A DNA stretch of 64,000 nucleotides, taken from Dirofilaria immitis (taxonomy: Eukaryota; Nematoda; Chromadorea; Rhabditida; Onchocercidae). The position numbers and the translations under genes are program-made. Below the pieces are notes generated by a model that was given only the letters and a program-made list of their open reading frames with translations, had not been told where the DNA came from and ran no database searches. This document shows, piece after piece, positions 42,445-55,749 of this stretch. The stretch's first letter is position 1; every line of letters begins with the position of its first letter. The stretch spans positions 1,050,501 to 1,114,500 of the forward strand of contig JAKNDB010000076.1 of the NCBI GenBank assembly GCA_024305405.1. The letters run 5' to 3'.

Positions 42445-45400
42445 CTATTGATTACTTCAGAACTATTCTGCAAATAAGTTTTCAAAAGTAGAATTGCAAA
42501 AAGTTCTCAGGATATTTCTAAAAAGTTACGATGCATACCTGCAATCAGTTGATTTTCAAATAAAGCACCTCAAAATCTATAAAAATAGGAAAGAAAAGCA
42601 GAGTTTAAATAAATTAACCGCGCTGGATCTTGAATTAGGATGGAACAAAGTAATTCCGAAAATCTTATATTGATGATGTTGGTTATAATGAATTGAATAG
42701 ACAATAATGGAAAACAAAAACAAACTGATATAAAATTCAAAAATCCAACCTATTCCATACTGAATTCACAATGAATAGAATTACGATTTTTGTAAAATCA
42801 TTACTATTTTCGTGATTGACAATAATTATATTGTTATTATCGGTCAATCATTATGGATAATCGGGATTCTTAATTTTTCACTTAAACTATAAAGTTGTTC
42901 AGAAAACTATAAATTTTCAAAAATTTTCGAATGTTTAATAAAGGAAAACACGAACTTGTTCAGCAGATAATGTATATAAAAAGTCGTTACAGCTATAATT
43001 CGCGTAATGCCTCATCTAATAATTCTTTTCAAAAATGTGGAAGTTCAAAACTCACACAGAAAGTTTCTTAATGATTTGCATAAATAAAAAGAAATTAAAG
43101 ACATCTCTAAGAAATTATTCATATTATTCACAATTATTATTTACAAATAAAACTTTGGAGATCTTTGATTATTGGAATAATTGTGAGAAAACGAAAAAAA
43201 AATCAGTTACACAGTACTTAATCATTATTCATAGCATCGATTTCCTAACAAAATTCAAAAAATATCAAATAAAATGCTTGACAGTGCAATAATTAACTTA
43301 TTTTTTAAAATATTTCCTTAAAGATGGCTAATGCAATAGATTTAAAAATGAGAGAATGAAGGAAAACATAATACACCTCTCGAAAGATAGAATGAGAATT
43401 AAATTATGCATTTCACATCAACCATCACTTATCTATATATCCTACAATGCTGTCAATGGTGGAAACGTTGCATCTTATACCCAAATGTTACCAGCATTAA
43501 GGGATAAATGGAGATGAGGATGATTTACTCCAAGCCTCACTTTGAATATCCCATTCATTATCAAATTTAAGCGTTTGACATTATCTATTCTAAAATCTCG
43601 CTTTTTATCATCCCTGATGTAAGTAAAAATTCTCAAATTTAAAAACAAAAAGAAAACTTTAGTCCATTTACCCCACACAAATTCCCTCACATTATCATCT
43701 AAATTTCACACTACTTTGACAGTTGAATAATTTTCTCTTCCAGCTAATAGATATTTCAGTAAAAGTTAAATAAAGCACTGGTGATTGGTAAGTATAAAAA
43801 CTCCGTACGAAATTTCTCTCTTCAAAAATGAGTTTTTAGAGTACTGCATTGATTCACTGCTACAAAATTACAGATTTTAATTAGAAGAGAAAATGAGAAC
43901 TTTGTAAAATTCGACGACACTGAAAATCAGGACTAAAATGATCCTTGTGATTTAGGAGCTATGTTGCTTCGAAATGAAGAGATAAGAAAGTTTTCGTGAA
44001 AAAGGCACAATTCCGTTTACTGCAATACCGCGAGCATTGAAAGATGTCCTATAAATATTCAGATCTGAAGTCTATTTTCTCAAAATATAATATTAAACGC
44101 CTGAGAGTAAGTGTTACAAAAAAAAAAAGAAGAGGAAAAATTGAGAGAGTGAATGTTATAAAAAAAATCCAGGCAAAATAGTAGATTTATAACAAAGAGT
44201 AATTTTGAAGTCCGTAATAAATCACTGTATAATAATTGTTGATACCGAGATCTATAATAAAAATCCATAATTACTTTCATTTCTGAACAATTACTAGATT
44301 GATTGTTAATAAAGAATACATCAAAGCAATAGAAGCGGGAAGCAAGCAATAAGAAGATAAAACCTTCAATAATAGCGAAATGCGGTATAAATTAATTAGC
44401 ACCACGTTATCAATCCTTTCTCCACATGGAACAAGCGAGTGAAAAAAGATAAGAAGAAAAAATGGAATTGCATCTATAAGTTAGTACTGAATTAACCACG
44501 AAGATTGAAAACTTCTTTTAAGACTTCTAACTCCTAAATAATACGTGAAATCCATAAACCACACACAACATTGTAACGCAAAATGAATCACCCTTACATG
44601 GAAATATCCCCGACCCGTTAATTACTCCGAAGGCTGTTTCGGTAGTCGTTATTTAGATGAAATAGACTCAAGTTTTGAGCGAGATAGTATGCTCTTGCAA
44701 GTTGAGTGACATATACAAGATGGAATTATAAAACCTCTTGAAGTTTTCCAAAAATTAGTGATCATGCATTGCGTAAGATTGGGCTGAAATTGAATTTTGC
44801 CATTTTGTTGCTTCTCAATTTATTGCAGATTTCGGCCATAAAAATATGCTTGTAAGTCATTTAATTGTTATTTGTTTTAAAATGTAAAGTAATCCTATAA
44901 GAAATTTAAAATTTTCGGCAAGATGAAATGTAACACATTCTACGAATGTCTCAAATTTGAAAAACACAGCTTTTATATTTACAAAAAAAAAAATTAGTTA
45001 TAATCTGATATCCAACTTACATTTTTTCCATCAAAGAAAGGTAATTATTGGATGTGAATATTTTAATTCGGCAATTTTTAGTCAGCATAGTGAATGAAAA
45101 ACCTTTATTGCGATGTGAGCAAGGAACTATTGTCTATATAAAAAGACAACAATTGCAAAGAGATTAAAAGACGGACTTTAAGTTTGAAAACATAGTTGTT
45201 ATATTTCTTAAATGCAATATTATTTATTTATAAATTCTTGACATTCAATTTATTCATTTTTATTTTAATAGTAATGATGTTTTAAGTCTCACAAATTAAA
45301 TGAACGAAATGATTTGATTATTAACATTATTATCCCTTTCTTTTTATATATTTAAGTTAGAATAATTATATTCGGTATAAATGAACAATATAAACTTAAT

Positions 45401-46127
45401 GTAATAGATCACAATAGAAGTGAAATATGATAATGCTAGGAAGAAGAGAAGAGAATAATATCAAATATTATTGCACATTTTATAAGACACGAGCATATAT
45501 ATATCAAAGGTATAAATAGTGAAATTGCTCTTAGACGAAAAATGAAGTTTGTTAAAGTAATAATTAAAATCAAAAACAGCAATTAAATTATAACAAATTT
45601 GACGAAAAAATTACAGTTACTGGCTTCTCTTTGCTATTTTGACCATTGTTGCACCTTTACAGTCTCCAATTATCTTATTTTTATTGGTCGAAACTAATTG
45701 GAATCTGCAATTCGAAGTTCCGGGAAGAAATAATGTATCTTTTATATTGGAATTTACCAGTATTCAGCAATAAATAATGAAAAATGCAGGAATGAAAAGA
45801 GCAAATAAATATAACAATATGAAAAAATGAAGAAATAGGGAAATAAAATAAAGAAATTTGAAAACATAGGGAAAAATACTGTGGAATACTGTAAATGAAA
45901 GACTTTTTCGTGGAAAAAAATTAGTTGAGATTACAAATAAACTTCTAAATTTAAATTTTTTAAATCTTAATAATCTCCATCATTAGCAATTATCCATAGG
46001 TTTTCAATTTTCCACATTTCTTTTAACTTTTTGTGAAGAATGGATAGGTCCGTCATGTTTAGATCATTATTTCTGAAAATACTGAAAGAGCGAAAAATTA
46101 ATAGTTCAATCATCAAATTGCACAACA
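42445..46127. other. 3.7 kb gene-free stretch
   Basis: No recognised gene. The most exon-like segment is minus-strand 43475-43690, an unbroken 71-codon frame that reads basic and ends GNIWV; it has a possible acceptor (GATTTTAG) inside but no partner exon. Small purine-rich tracts and A runs otherwise. Confidence 0.5.
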
Positions 46128-49100
46128 TCAATAAAATCGTCTTCCTCTTTTTCCTGTTATGTTTCGGTCGTGAGCAATTCCTGTGTCATTTGTTTTATTT
46201 TCTGGCAATTCTGGAAAATCACCCAATCTTTGAATTTTGATTTTCGCCGCAGGATTTGATGAAAACAACACGTTATTTCGTTGGGAATAATATTGAATAG
46301 CTTTGTTAACTTGAACAAAAAAATAGTGATTAGGTGATAATGAACTACTGTCGGATGTATTATAGTCTGTACTTAACTATATGATCGATTAGAATCCATG
46401 AAACAAAAGTTTTTAGAATAATTGTCGAGGAAGAAATTCGAAATTACCGTCATTGAATTGCATGAAATATTGTCGAAAGTATCAAAGAATAAAGAATTGA
46501 GTAGCTGGAAAATCTTTTTTGCTGGATTTCATGAATACCTGGATAGGATGTGAAGCCTGCAAGTGGTATAATTTCTTCGAGAATTGGAGTTACTTGTTTA
46601 AAAGCTGAAGAGCTAGACGGTACCCGTTCTGATAGCAGCGCTGGCATCGATAGCGCTTGTGACGAAAACTGAAATTGCAAATATAAAAAATTTTCGTGCT
46701 TAATAAAATTTGACTTATGCAAAAATCGATTTGGATGTTTCATCACGATAAATGAGCATCAACTATCGCCACAATGTGTACATAAGAAATTTCATCGCAA
46801 TTCAAATAACCATTTCGAAAAAAAAGGATGCAATTAATTAATCAAAAGATCTGGTATTTATCATCTGGTATTTTCATCTGGTATCTACATCTGTTATTTA
46901 TGTGCGGAGCCAACTTTCGGTTTTTACAATTAAAAAATATGCCGTTTTTTCATTTTTTTCTTATCCAAGTTATGTGCTTTTACTTTAAAAGTTTGATTGA
47001 AGAATCTGATAATGAAAAAGATTTCTTATAAAAGAAGGAAGACTATAATTTCAAGAAGAATATTTTTTCAGCTCCATAAAGGCAAACAATTCAATGTCAA
47101 AGTAAATAGCAAAAGAAATGTTCTGAATGACATAACTTCCTAAATTTCGCTCCAACAACAGATATTCTTTTAGCTTCTTTTTATTTGAGACGACAAAACA
47201 GTGATGTATTATGCTTCAAATAAAATATCGATGATTGAAATCATTCATTCACCGAACTGTAGGAAGCATATTACTAATTAGACTCAGCAAATAATTGAAG
47301 CACTTTTCTTGCAATATGTCATTACTGAGAAATATATTGAATGATTTCTGAAAGTTCTCAATGATCTAAGAAAATGTTTCGTGATGAAAATTGCTAAAAT
47401 TAGATGAATTAAATTAAATAGACAGATGAAAGATGGATGATTCACTGCTTATCTGCATGCAATGGTAGTTCAAAGAAAATAACTGCTACTTTGGATTACA
47501 TTCTTTCAAGAAATTAGCTTATTAAAATTCGGTTCGGTTAAATCCCCAATAATTTCAAAATCTTTTAGTGTTTCGATCCAGAACTGATTTGGCTTTCAGC
47601 ATTTTTCGCAATAAATGAATTACCAGTGAATCAAAGGCAGCTTGTTGTTTCAATACTGATAATACTGTGCCGAAATTATAATATCTCGATACAGTTAATG
47701 CCTGGAAATTGGCACTATGATTAGCAAGCAAATTATCAATTAAATCATTTAAGAAAAAGGACAATAATTAAAAAGAAATCCAAATTGAAATCTGAAAAGG
47801 AACATAAGTGATAATGATACCTGCTCTGTTGTAGCAATACCATCCACAATCACTTTCATTCGGCTTTCAGCAGAATGCGTGAAGATTTCATCTATGGGTT
47901 GCATTGGATGCGAAGGATTTGTTTTCTGCATGCGCATATGTCCTTCCATTACACACATTTTTTCTGTAGTCCAGTTGCAAAATATGCAAATGTAAGTTAT
48001 ATTTGGGAAGAACAGAATGATTAAGAAATAATTTTAAATTCGCAAGGATCAAAGCCTCTGAAGTTGAATGTTTTAATACTATAGTGATGATTCAGAAAAG
48101 CTCATTAAAGATTGATAGGCGAAATGTTTTGATGCACAACGATGTTTCATTAAACACTAGAATTAATCAATCCTTCGGAAAACGTTTTAATGCGATATCT
48201 GCAGTAAGGATATCAATTTATTTGTAAGTGTGAAAATTTTTGGCCATCTGAAAAAGCGATTATTGTCTCGAATCTTTTTTGTTTCTTATGCATACCATTT
48301 CGATTATTGTGGTATACATTTGGCTGTTTTATTTCATAATTGACAGTTGATAATGCTGGAAAAATTGCATTTTCTGTTGCGTTTTTAATCGATATGGCCG
48401 ATGAAGTAATTACCGAACTTTTACTAAATAGTTCTTGAGCAGTTCGTTTGGTAGCTTCATCAAGAAATGCAAATGATGGCTTTAAATCTGAAAATATTGG
48501 AAAAGAATGAAGTGAAAATATTTTTTATAATTTCATTTGACAGCAAAAAAATAACTCGGCCACTGGAAAAGAAAATGTTAAACTTACTAAAATTATTTCT
48601 CGTTGTATATAACGGTACAATATTGATTTTGAGATCAGTTCTTTTGCATGTTGTCTTTTCAGTGAAATGTTTCATAGCGGTATTCGCATCCATAAACGAA
48701 CTGCTACATGAATGACATTCGTACGGCAGTGCATCGTGTACATTCTTCAGATGGCTCATTAGAACAAGTAATGATTCCTAAAATCGCTGAGAAATAATAT
48801 ACTAAAAGAATAGTACGGTGATGTTCTAATTTTTGAAAGATTTCTAAAATTACAACCTGTTCAATCAAACAGATAACACATCGATACGTTATGGGTAGTC
48901 GAAGCATTTTAGGAGTGTTGTATCTCACCGCAGTATTTTTATCATCTGTCAGTATCTACAATAGCTTGTGAGAATGAATGAGAGAGTACTTTCATGATAA
49001 AATGATGAATTGAATATTTTATTTAAAACTATTACATCTGCAAGGCAGAGTAATTAATAGTTAGTTAATTATAGGAGAGTGGAAGAATATACATAATAAC

Positions 49101-50036
49101 CTCTATATTATTTCTCCTTTTCTCATTTGATTCACTTATACAATTTATCATATTCAGCGCTGAATTATTGCTATGAAATGTTTTGCTTCGACTATATTTT
49201 GAAACCACTCGTATTCCATGCGTTTCTACAAATAAACATATTAGTTTATTGAATTTTGTCTATTTATTTTTGTTATATTCTTTTTGTATTTTATTAGTTA
49301 AAGAATATTGATTGCAAAATACGCCAATCTTCATATTCATATGATTAATGGGAATATTACAGATATGAAGGCAATATCTCCTTATAGCATAGATATCGTA
49401 ATCAATAATATGGCAAATATAACAGAATAAGAAATTTTAAACTAAAATTTATCAAATATCAATAATTATTGATTGATCCTTGATAACGAAAACTATTGGA
49501 TTTTTTAAGTGATGTTTTTCTGTTAGAATGAATGTGGAAAAAATGTAATTGATTCAGCGTACTAGCAACATGTCTAACGAGATCAGCTTTCCATTTGCTT
49601 GTTCGAGAGCAGTATTTACAACGAAATGGACGCTCATTGGTATGTACACGCTTATGTCTGATCATTTCTGAAATCCATTTTCCTCGATAACCGCAAATTG
49701 AACAGGTTCTTGTTGATACATCAGGATCTATTTCGATACGCTGTAATAATTAATGAAAGTATACGTAGGAGAAAAAAGCTGGATAGTTTAATTATTGGAT
49801 CATTGTCTGGTCTAATCATGCAAAATTGTTGCTACAAATAAGAAATTCTTCATTTCCTGGTCATCGGTAGGAGCTTCGATTGTTTCGGCTTCGGTCAAGT
49901 AACGCTTATAGAGGCTATCTCTAGCACCGACATCATTAGCACGCTTAGCGACCAAACCGTCCAAAGTGTTAGCTGGATTTGCTACTTCACCCCGACGACG
50001 TTTCTGAATTCGATGATCACCTGGTATATTTGCCAT
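46128..50036 (-). CDS. C2H2 zinc-finger protein, nuclear, family not pinned down
   Basis: Exons: ~49837-50036, 49563-49740, 49101-49225, 48857-48955, 48588-48777, 48296-48487, 47821-47963, 47624-47701, 46539-46668, 46128-46210. Two adjacent fingers in 49563-49740 continue into 49101-49225: C-x2-C-x12-H-x3-H (CSICGYRGKW...HKRVH) and C-x2-C-x12-H-x4-H (CKYCSRTSKW...HVAKTH). Another spans 48857-48955 / 48588-48777 (CVIC...HLKNVH), followed by a CCHC-like one (CHSC...H...C). The N-terminus has a basic patch (IQKRRRGE), a likely nuclear signal. ATG at 50036 follows a TTTCAG acceptor immediately, so a 5' UTR intron or spliced-leader addition is likely. The 3' end is ambiguous: exon 47624-47701 can splice on to 46668, or read through to a stop at 47555-47557. 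A DNA-binding regulator is inferred. Confidence 0.85.
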
Positions 50037-52941
50037 CTGAAATTCACCGTTGCTTCTTTGGGTGCTTTGAAAAAAATTAAACAAAATTCAAACCAGGTAA
50101 CTAAAGATTATCTAAAATTAATATATAAGCCAGGATAAAAAAATCTTCATTTCAAAAACTTTCCAACTTTCGTGTATAAAAATTGAAATTTAAACTTTAA
50201 ATTTACCACTTCTGCATAATGAATTGTTTCGTAACCTTACTATATTAAATGTCAATGAGTAACGTAGTAGGCGATCATGTAAATTTATCAAAATGTTTTC
50301 GATGATTCAATATATCCTATAAAAAGAAATTTGCAAATCGCGCACTTTACAAGCTGACAATTTTTTATATGCGTACAAATAATGAGATTACTCATTGATA
50401 TGCTACAGAACACTAGAATTATTTTTCTATCTAGGATGACTTGTATATAAAACTCATCATCCAAACTTATTATAAAGAAAATTTCAATTAATTTTTATCT
50501 TAATCATGATTTTGATAAATTTGAACTTCCAAAAAACTTGAAATCTTCAGACGAAAAAAGACTAGTTAAAAATAAATCTAAATTAGTTAATTCATCCAAT
50601 AATTGTCTATGTTTTAAAAATTCTATAGCCAACAAACGAACATACGACTTCCTTATAGAAAACAAGTGACATCATGTCGGATTGTGTAGCATCAAATTAG
50701 AGCGCTTAGATCAATTGGACATCAAATGACTCTGATAAATTTCTAATCAAATTAATGATTCTTTTGAATTTTCTGAAAATTTGTAAATTTACAAAGCAAA
50801 AAGTTAAGATAATTAAAATTCAGATAAAAAGTTGAAAATGAGAATCATAGGACGAGAAGCGTGAGACCTCAATATTTTTAATTTTTACTCTGTTTAAAAG
50901 CAATGAATCGTTTCTTCATGAAAAGAGCTAAATTAGATTATTTTTTCTTTATTCATTCAAATGAAATGAGAACAATTGAAACTTCAGTAAATTGTAGACT
51001 GATGATCTTCAGTTACTCTAAATCATGATATGATTCATTTTTTCGTTCATTATCAATAAATTAAAATCCATCGAAAATATTTTCATTTGTTCAAATTTCC
51101 GGTGAAGATAATAGGTAGTAGATTACGAAAGGACGGATTTATAGAAATCAAATGTTTGAAATTTGTCTATTAAAGTTTGGAAAAAATCAATTTTTCATAT
51201 GAACTTGAAAAAATTTTGGTACGACTAATCTAATGGACCTGTTCATCGTTAAATGATGAAAATGTCTAATTTTTTTTTTAAATTAACAAATTCCTTTCTT
51301 ATATGGGATGTCCAGGAAATGATAAAATTACTAGCAATAAAATACTAAAAAAAGAGAAAATTCGAAATATAAAGAGAATTTCTTATTGATGAAAACAAAA
51401 TAAAGTGCGGAATAATACGTAAATAAATGAAGTTCGAAAATTTTGAACTTATTTTTACTCGTAACTTCTAGTATCCCATTTAATAATTTCAAATCAGAAA
51501 AGAATAATAAACAAGATCTTGATTTTAATTTCAAAAAATGTTCACATCATGAATAAATTGAAATATAAGACGGGATCCGAATGGAATCTGTTTCATAAGC
51601 GATGCTGGAAAAAAATTAATTTCTTAATCATCGATATAATTAGCCTTATTTGATTCAATTAATATAACATATTCTGGATAATATGAAGATGAAAATCAAA
51701 ACGAAGATGGAAAATTCATCTTATTAGCTGTGAAAATTCCATACTTCGAATAGTGGAAAATCCGACAAAAAAGAGTGAAAAATTTTCTCCCACAAAACTT
51801 GTTCTTTGTATCATCAATCTCTTTTCTCTTCCTTTTCAAGTAACTTGCTTTCCATTCTTGTAATAAAGATTAAAAAATAAAATAAAATTTCAAAGATTCC
51901 GCGGGTCGAAAAAATTTGCGAGGTAGTTTTTGATTTAACAAAAGAGATAAAAATTTTTCTTGCTCTGACCTTATGTCAGTAAAAATCACTTTTTGCATCT
52001 TTTGAAAAACCATATTCCTGGGATTCTAGAATTATTGTTGACAAAAATTAATCGCTTTTATTTTATTTCATTTCTTACTTCCTCCAAATAGAACATAGTT
52101 CTATCTCATCAGAATAATTAATTCGACTGTTCGATTTACTGTAGCAATAGCATATGAAATTTATAATGCTTTAAAAAAACAAGCAAAATTGATTTGTTAC
52201 TCCTAGTTTAAAAGTTTTTTATGTTAAGCATTCACGAATATTTTGAAAATGTATCAGTTTTACAAAAAAAAAAACAATTAAACAATTGTTGTAAGTTATT
52301 GGTAAAGAAAATTGCGAATGTTGTCGCAAACTTATAATAAGTAAAAATATTGTATTATATTTTATTCTGATGATAGAAGTGTGTCTATTTTCCACATATG
52401 CCAGTTAACTACTTTTTACGTACGAAGATACGAAAAATATATGAATTTAATCTTACCATAAGAATTGAACAAAAAAGTAGACAAGGAGCATTTCTTATCT
52501 CAAATATACCTTATTGAAAGATGACTTGGACATCAAATGAGAAACATGTGAGAGTAAATGATAATAGAATGTACAAAATAAAAGTATACATCTCGAGAAA
52601 ATGGAATCACTGTTAATAACTATGCTAGCATTAGCATGTCTCTGTTGAAAATAGTAATGATGTTTGGTAGATTACCGCTGTTTGTAATTTAACAACATGC
52701 AAAAATGACAAAATGTTGTTCTTTTCTTGACACCATAATATTAATTATTTTACTTTTTAAAAAAAAAAAAAAAAAAACAATGGTCACGCGACAATTACGT
52801 TTCATTGAAGCACAATCAAATTTGTTATGTTAATAATAACAATGATATTTCTCATATGCACAAAAAGAAAACTTTTTCGGAAAAAAAAAAAATTCCTCAA
52901 TGTCATTAGAATATCGTTCTCCTTCGAATAAAAAAGTTACA
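50037..52941. other. 2.9 kb gene-free stretch
   Basis: Very AT-rich, with no supported exon. It includes a 19-base A run at 52759-52777. Confidence 0.5.
52759..52777. repeat. A(19) run
   Basis: Uninterrupted run of 19 A. No open reading frame or target-site duplication next to it was seen that would make it the tail of a retroposed copy. Confidence 0.9.
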
Positions 52942-53160
52942 TTAAAAATTTTCTTCTTTAATTGCGATATCAACTTGCTCTTTTGCAAATCGTCGAAAAC
53001 ATATCATTACAACATCATCTTCATATCACGGATTTTTTGCTGCATTTTAAACCACGAATAAACTGTTACACATCAGCGAGCTTAACTGGTATTTTGACAT
53101 CAATTAGTGAAAGGTTTTCAAGTAAAATAAGTTTATCTTATAAGTCTGCAACAGTAAAGA
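52942..53160 (-). CDS. Candidate terminal exons of an unidentified gene
   Basis: A strong acceptor (CTTTACTGTTGCAG) precedes sequence that reads LENLSLIDVKIPVKLAD up to a possible donor (GAT then gtgtaa), but only if one T is added to a T4 run, as in the homopolymer breaks seen elsewhere. Further left, a frame closing at 52942-52944 reads VVMICFRRFAKEQVDIAIKE. The two pieces look protein-like but their joining is not settled. Family unknown. Confidence 0.25.
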
Positions 53161-53237
53161 GTTAGTCTCCGTTGAACAAATACTATTCTTCATTAATTAA
53201 AGGATAAATTTTCGAATTCTATGACAATGTACAATTT

Positions 53238-53263
53238 GACTTAGTCAGTGATGTGACTAAGTC
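53238..53263. repeat. Perfect 10-bp-stem hairpin
   Basis: GACTTAGTCA and TGACTAAGTC are perfect complements separated by GTGATG. It lies between candidate exons; it could be a structured RNA element or chance. Confidence 0.6.
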
Positions 53264-53417
53264 CCAATTAGATGCTTTCAATCTATGTGACAGTTAGTAG
53301 TGGTCGAAGAATGACCATTAATTAAAAAACTTTATAATTCATTGAAGCTTTAAGAATGCTTTAAGTAAGATAAGGCAATCTCGCATTCTATACTCAATGA
53401 TGGCTCAAGCTGTTTAC

Positions 53418-53524
53418 TTAAGGAAGAAAACCAGTATCATCGAATTCTCGGATGTATTTTAATGGACTGTACCAGCCTGTACCGGACGGATAGTCTCGGT
53501 TAATAAGTTCCTGGTCGAAACGAA
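53418..53524 (-). CDS. C-terminal exon of an unidentified protein
   Basis: After a TTTAG acceptor the frame runs 35 codons to a TAA at 53418-53420 and is far less AT-biased than the surroundings: FDQELINRDYPSGTGWY, then SPLKYIREFDDTGFLP. Composition (Trp, Gly, Pro, Asp) and the clean acceptor make it a real coding end. It needs a preceding exon ending in phase 1, which I could not assign. I do not recognise the family. Confidence 0.5.
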
Positions 53525-54134
53525 CTAAACTAAATTAAACTAAACCAAACTGAACAAATGCTACGAATTAAAAATTCTGTTAAATTGTCAGAATTTTCAA
53601 CAGAACCAAAAAAATGTGAAGTATATTACTGCCTTTTGTACATTTAAAAATTGTGTGGACTCTAACAAACAATGATGACAAAAATCTTTTTGTACTCTTT
53701 CTTAGTTTCGTTGGAAGAGGAGAGGATGAAAGGCAAATCTTTATGGATCAGTTCCCACTTCAATATATTGTGCATCGTCAATCGTTGGTACATTGTCCGA
53801 TGGACTGGATATTTTAACTTACCCAAATATAACAGAAAATTGTCATGAAACTGTCGAATTTATCCAGTGTGCAATTAAATTTTAACGAGAGTGAGCTAGT
53901 AGATAGTTTCAAAGTAAAAGAGTATGCATTCGAAGATGACCACTCACTTCATCTCTCTACCTTTTGTAAACATATCACCCAGTAAAATGCTACAGAAAAA
54001 GCATTTTAGTTGTCACAATAAGCAGCTGAACAACACGGAAGTAAAACTGTGGTTAGAAGACCGGGAGGACATGTATTGCAGGAACTGATCGTATTCTGAA
54101 AAATAAATTTGCAAAAATTTTAGCAGAATCAAAA

Positions 54135-54369
54135 TTAGTCAACAAATATTATGCTAAGTAAAAAGTCAATCTTTCTGTCTTCATTGAATTCATCGTTAAA
54201 AGAAGCTGAAAGAGCTATTATAATATAATTTAAATCATATTTTTGCCACAAATTTTCAGATGATTTTAAATTTTTGAAAAATGAAAGAAAATTTTCATTG
54301 AAATAGCGCTTATCAAGTGGAAGTAAATAAAGTGGAACCGGCAATAAGGTAGGATCAATTTCAGAAGAA
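54135..54369 (-). CDS. Candidate exon of an unidentified gene
   Basis: An open minus-strand frame of about 77 codons from a possible acceptor (TTAAG at 54370-54374) to a TAA at 54135-54137, with protein-like text such as PVPLYLLPLDKRYFNENFLS and helical segments rich in Asn, Lys, Phe and Ile. It may splice out earlier at ATATTT then gttgac. No domain recognised; it could be chance in AT-rich DNA. Confidence 0.3.
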
Positions 54370-54586
54370 ACTTAACAAAAAATGGAATATCATTCTTATC
54401 AAATATTTAATTATCAAAAAACCAAAAAGAAATTCGACGAAAAAGACAAATGATAATATTTATTCAATACAATAACATAATAATTTTTATAGAAAACCGT
54501 GCATTAAGATCAAAATGATTCATCGTAATATTTCATCTGATAATGATGAGTGACATAATATCACATATGGAGGAAGATTAAGAAGG

Positions 54587-54631
54587 AAACTTATAGTATT
54601 AGTTGTTAAATTTAATTTGATTACTCAGCAT
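54587..54631. repeat. 45-bp direct repeat, copy 1
   Basis: Identical over 45 bases to 55062-55106, starting AAACTTATAGTATTAGTTGT and ending TTACTCAGCAT; the copies are 475 bp apart. Confidence 0.95.
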
Positions 54632-55061
54632 TATAATCGAGAATGATAGGACAATAGAAAAAATATAATTAGGAATTTTTTTCATCATAATCTTTCAGAT
54701 TCGTTGTATATTTACGCCATTATCTGCACTGTTTTTTGCCTTCCTCTTTCCCATCCCTCCAAATAGTATCATAATTTTAATACTATGTTGTACAAATTCC
54801 TCTGTTTAATAACTTTGGTTCATTCAAGCAAACAATTTAATAATTAATATTAGTGCGACCATTCTCCTACTGTATCCATAAAATTAAAAATTTGTACCAC
54901 GTCCTTTTTTGCATTCACACATCAAATCATCTTTCGCACAAAGGTAATACATCAGAATATGTTATAAAGTCAAAGACAAGAATTCAGATGCAACATTGGT
55001 CGGTAATAAAAAAAAAGCAAAAATGATATCCTGCCTGTCAAATGATGTAAAAATCAAAGGC

Positions 55062-55106
55062 AAACTTATAGTATTAGTTGTTAAATTTAATTTGATTACT
55101 CAGCAT
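55062..55106. repeat. 45-bp direct repeat, copy 2
   Basis: Partner of 54587-54631. Its end overlaps a 12-bp inverted repeat (GCATCCAACTAC at 55103-55114, GTAGTTGGATGC at 55170-55181). Confidence 0.95.
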
Positions 55107-55681
55107 CCAACTACTATATCTATTAAGTTTAAACGCTTATCGAGAAATCTGTCTACAATACAAATCGAGGTAGTTGGATGCAGATTAGCATCATTTGTGA
55201 GAATAGAACAGATAAGGAGTAAATCTCATCAATTATACTGTTTCAGATCATGTTCTTCAAAAGCATTTATAAGCTATTGCTTTCAAATACTTCCTCTTTT
55301 AGTCCGTTCAACTTTCTCTTGGCTTTAGCAGTCTACACCAGAATGTACTCTTTTATGTATATTTGATCTCTGATTTCAATAAGAAATAAGAGTTAAGGAA
55401 GAAGTGGGAATCCGTACCTGGTTAGTATCTGGTTATCATATTGGAATTAAGCAGTACCTTTTCTTTATCTGCTTCCGTGTTAGTAAAACACAGTTGTGTT
55501 GTTTACATAAGCAATTCATGTAAAGTATTATTATATGTATGCACTTGAAATGATCAGGCAGAGTTCGAGACAAACTATAGAAACAGATAGGCAGATCTCG
55601 AAACTCAATGAAGGAAATCATATGGTTTGTATTTTCAACACAAACTTTGCATAATATCATATAATAATATCATTCACTTAC

Positions 55682-55747
55682 TTCAATTGGCGTTTTTGAG
55701 ATTGAATCTACGCTCTCGAGAATGACATTAAATAAGTCCAAAAGTGA
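55682..55747 (-). CDS. Candidate internal exon of an unidentified gene
   Basis: Exactly 22 codons bounded by a good acceptor (AATTACAG) and a consensus donor (gtaagtg); reads SLLDLFNVILESVDSISKTP followed by IE. Amphipathic and helix-like. It may belong to the same gene as 53418-53524 or 54135-54369, with more exons to the right. Family unknown. Confidence 0.4.
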
Positions 55748-55749
55748 CT

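Noticed and set aside
43475..43690. 71-codon minus-strand ORF as a small gene
   Set aside because: No homology, no promoter or partner exon; kept only as a note in the gene-free stretch.
52759..52777. A19 run as the tail of a processed pseudogene or retroposon
   Set aside because: No coding remnant or target-site duplication adjacent; simple slippage is enough.
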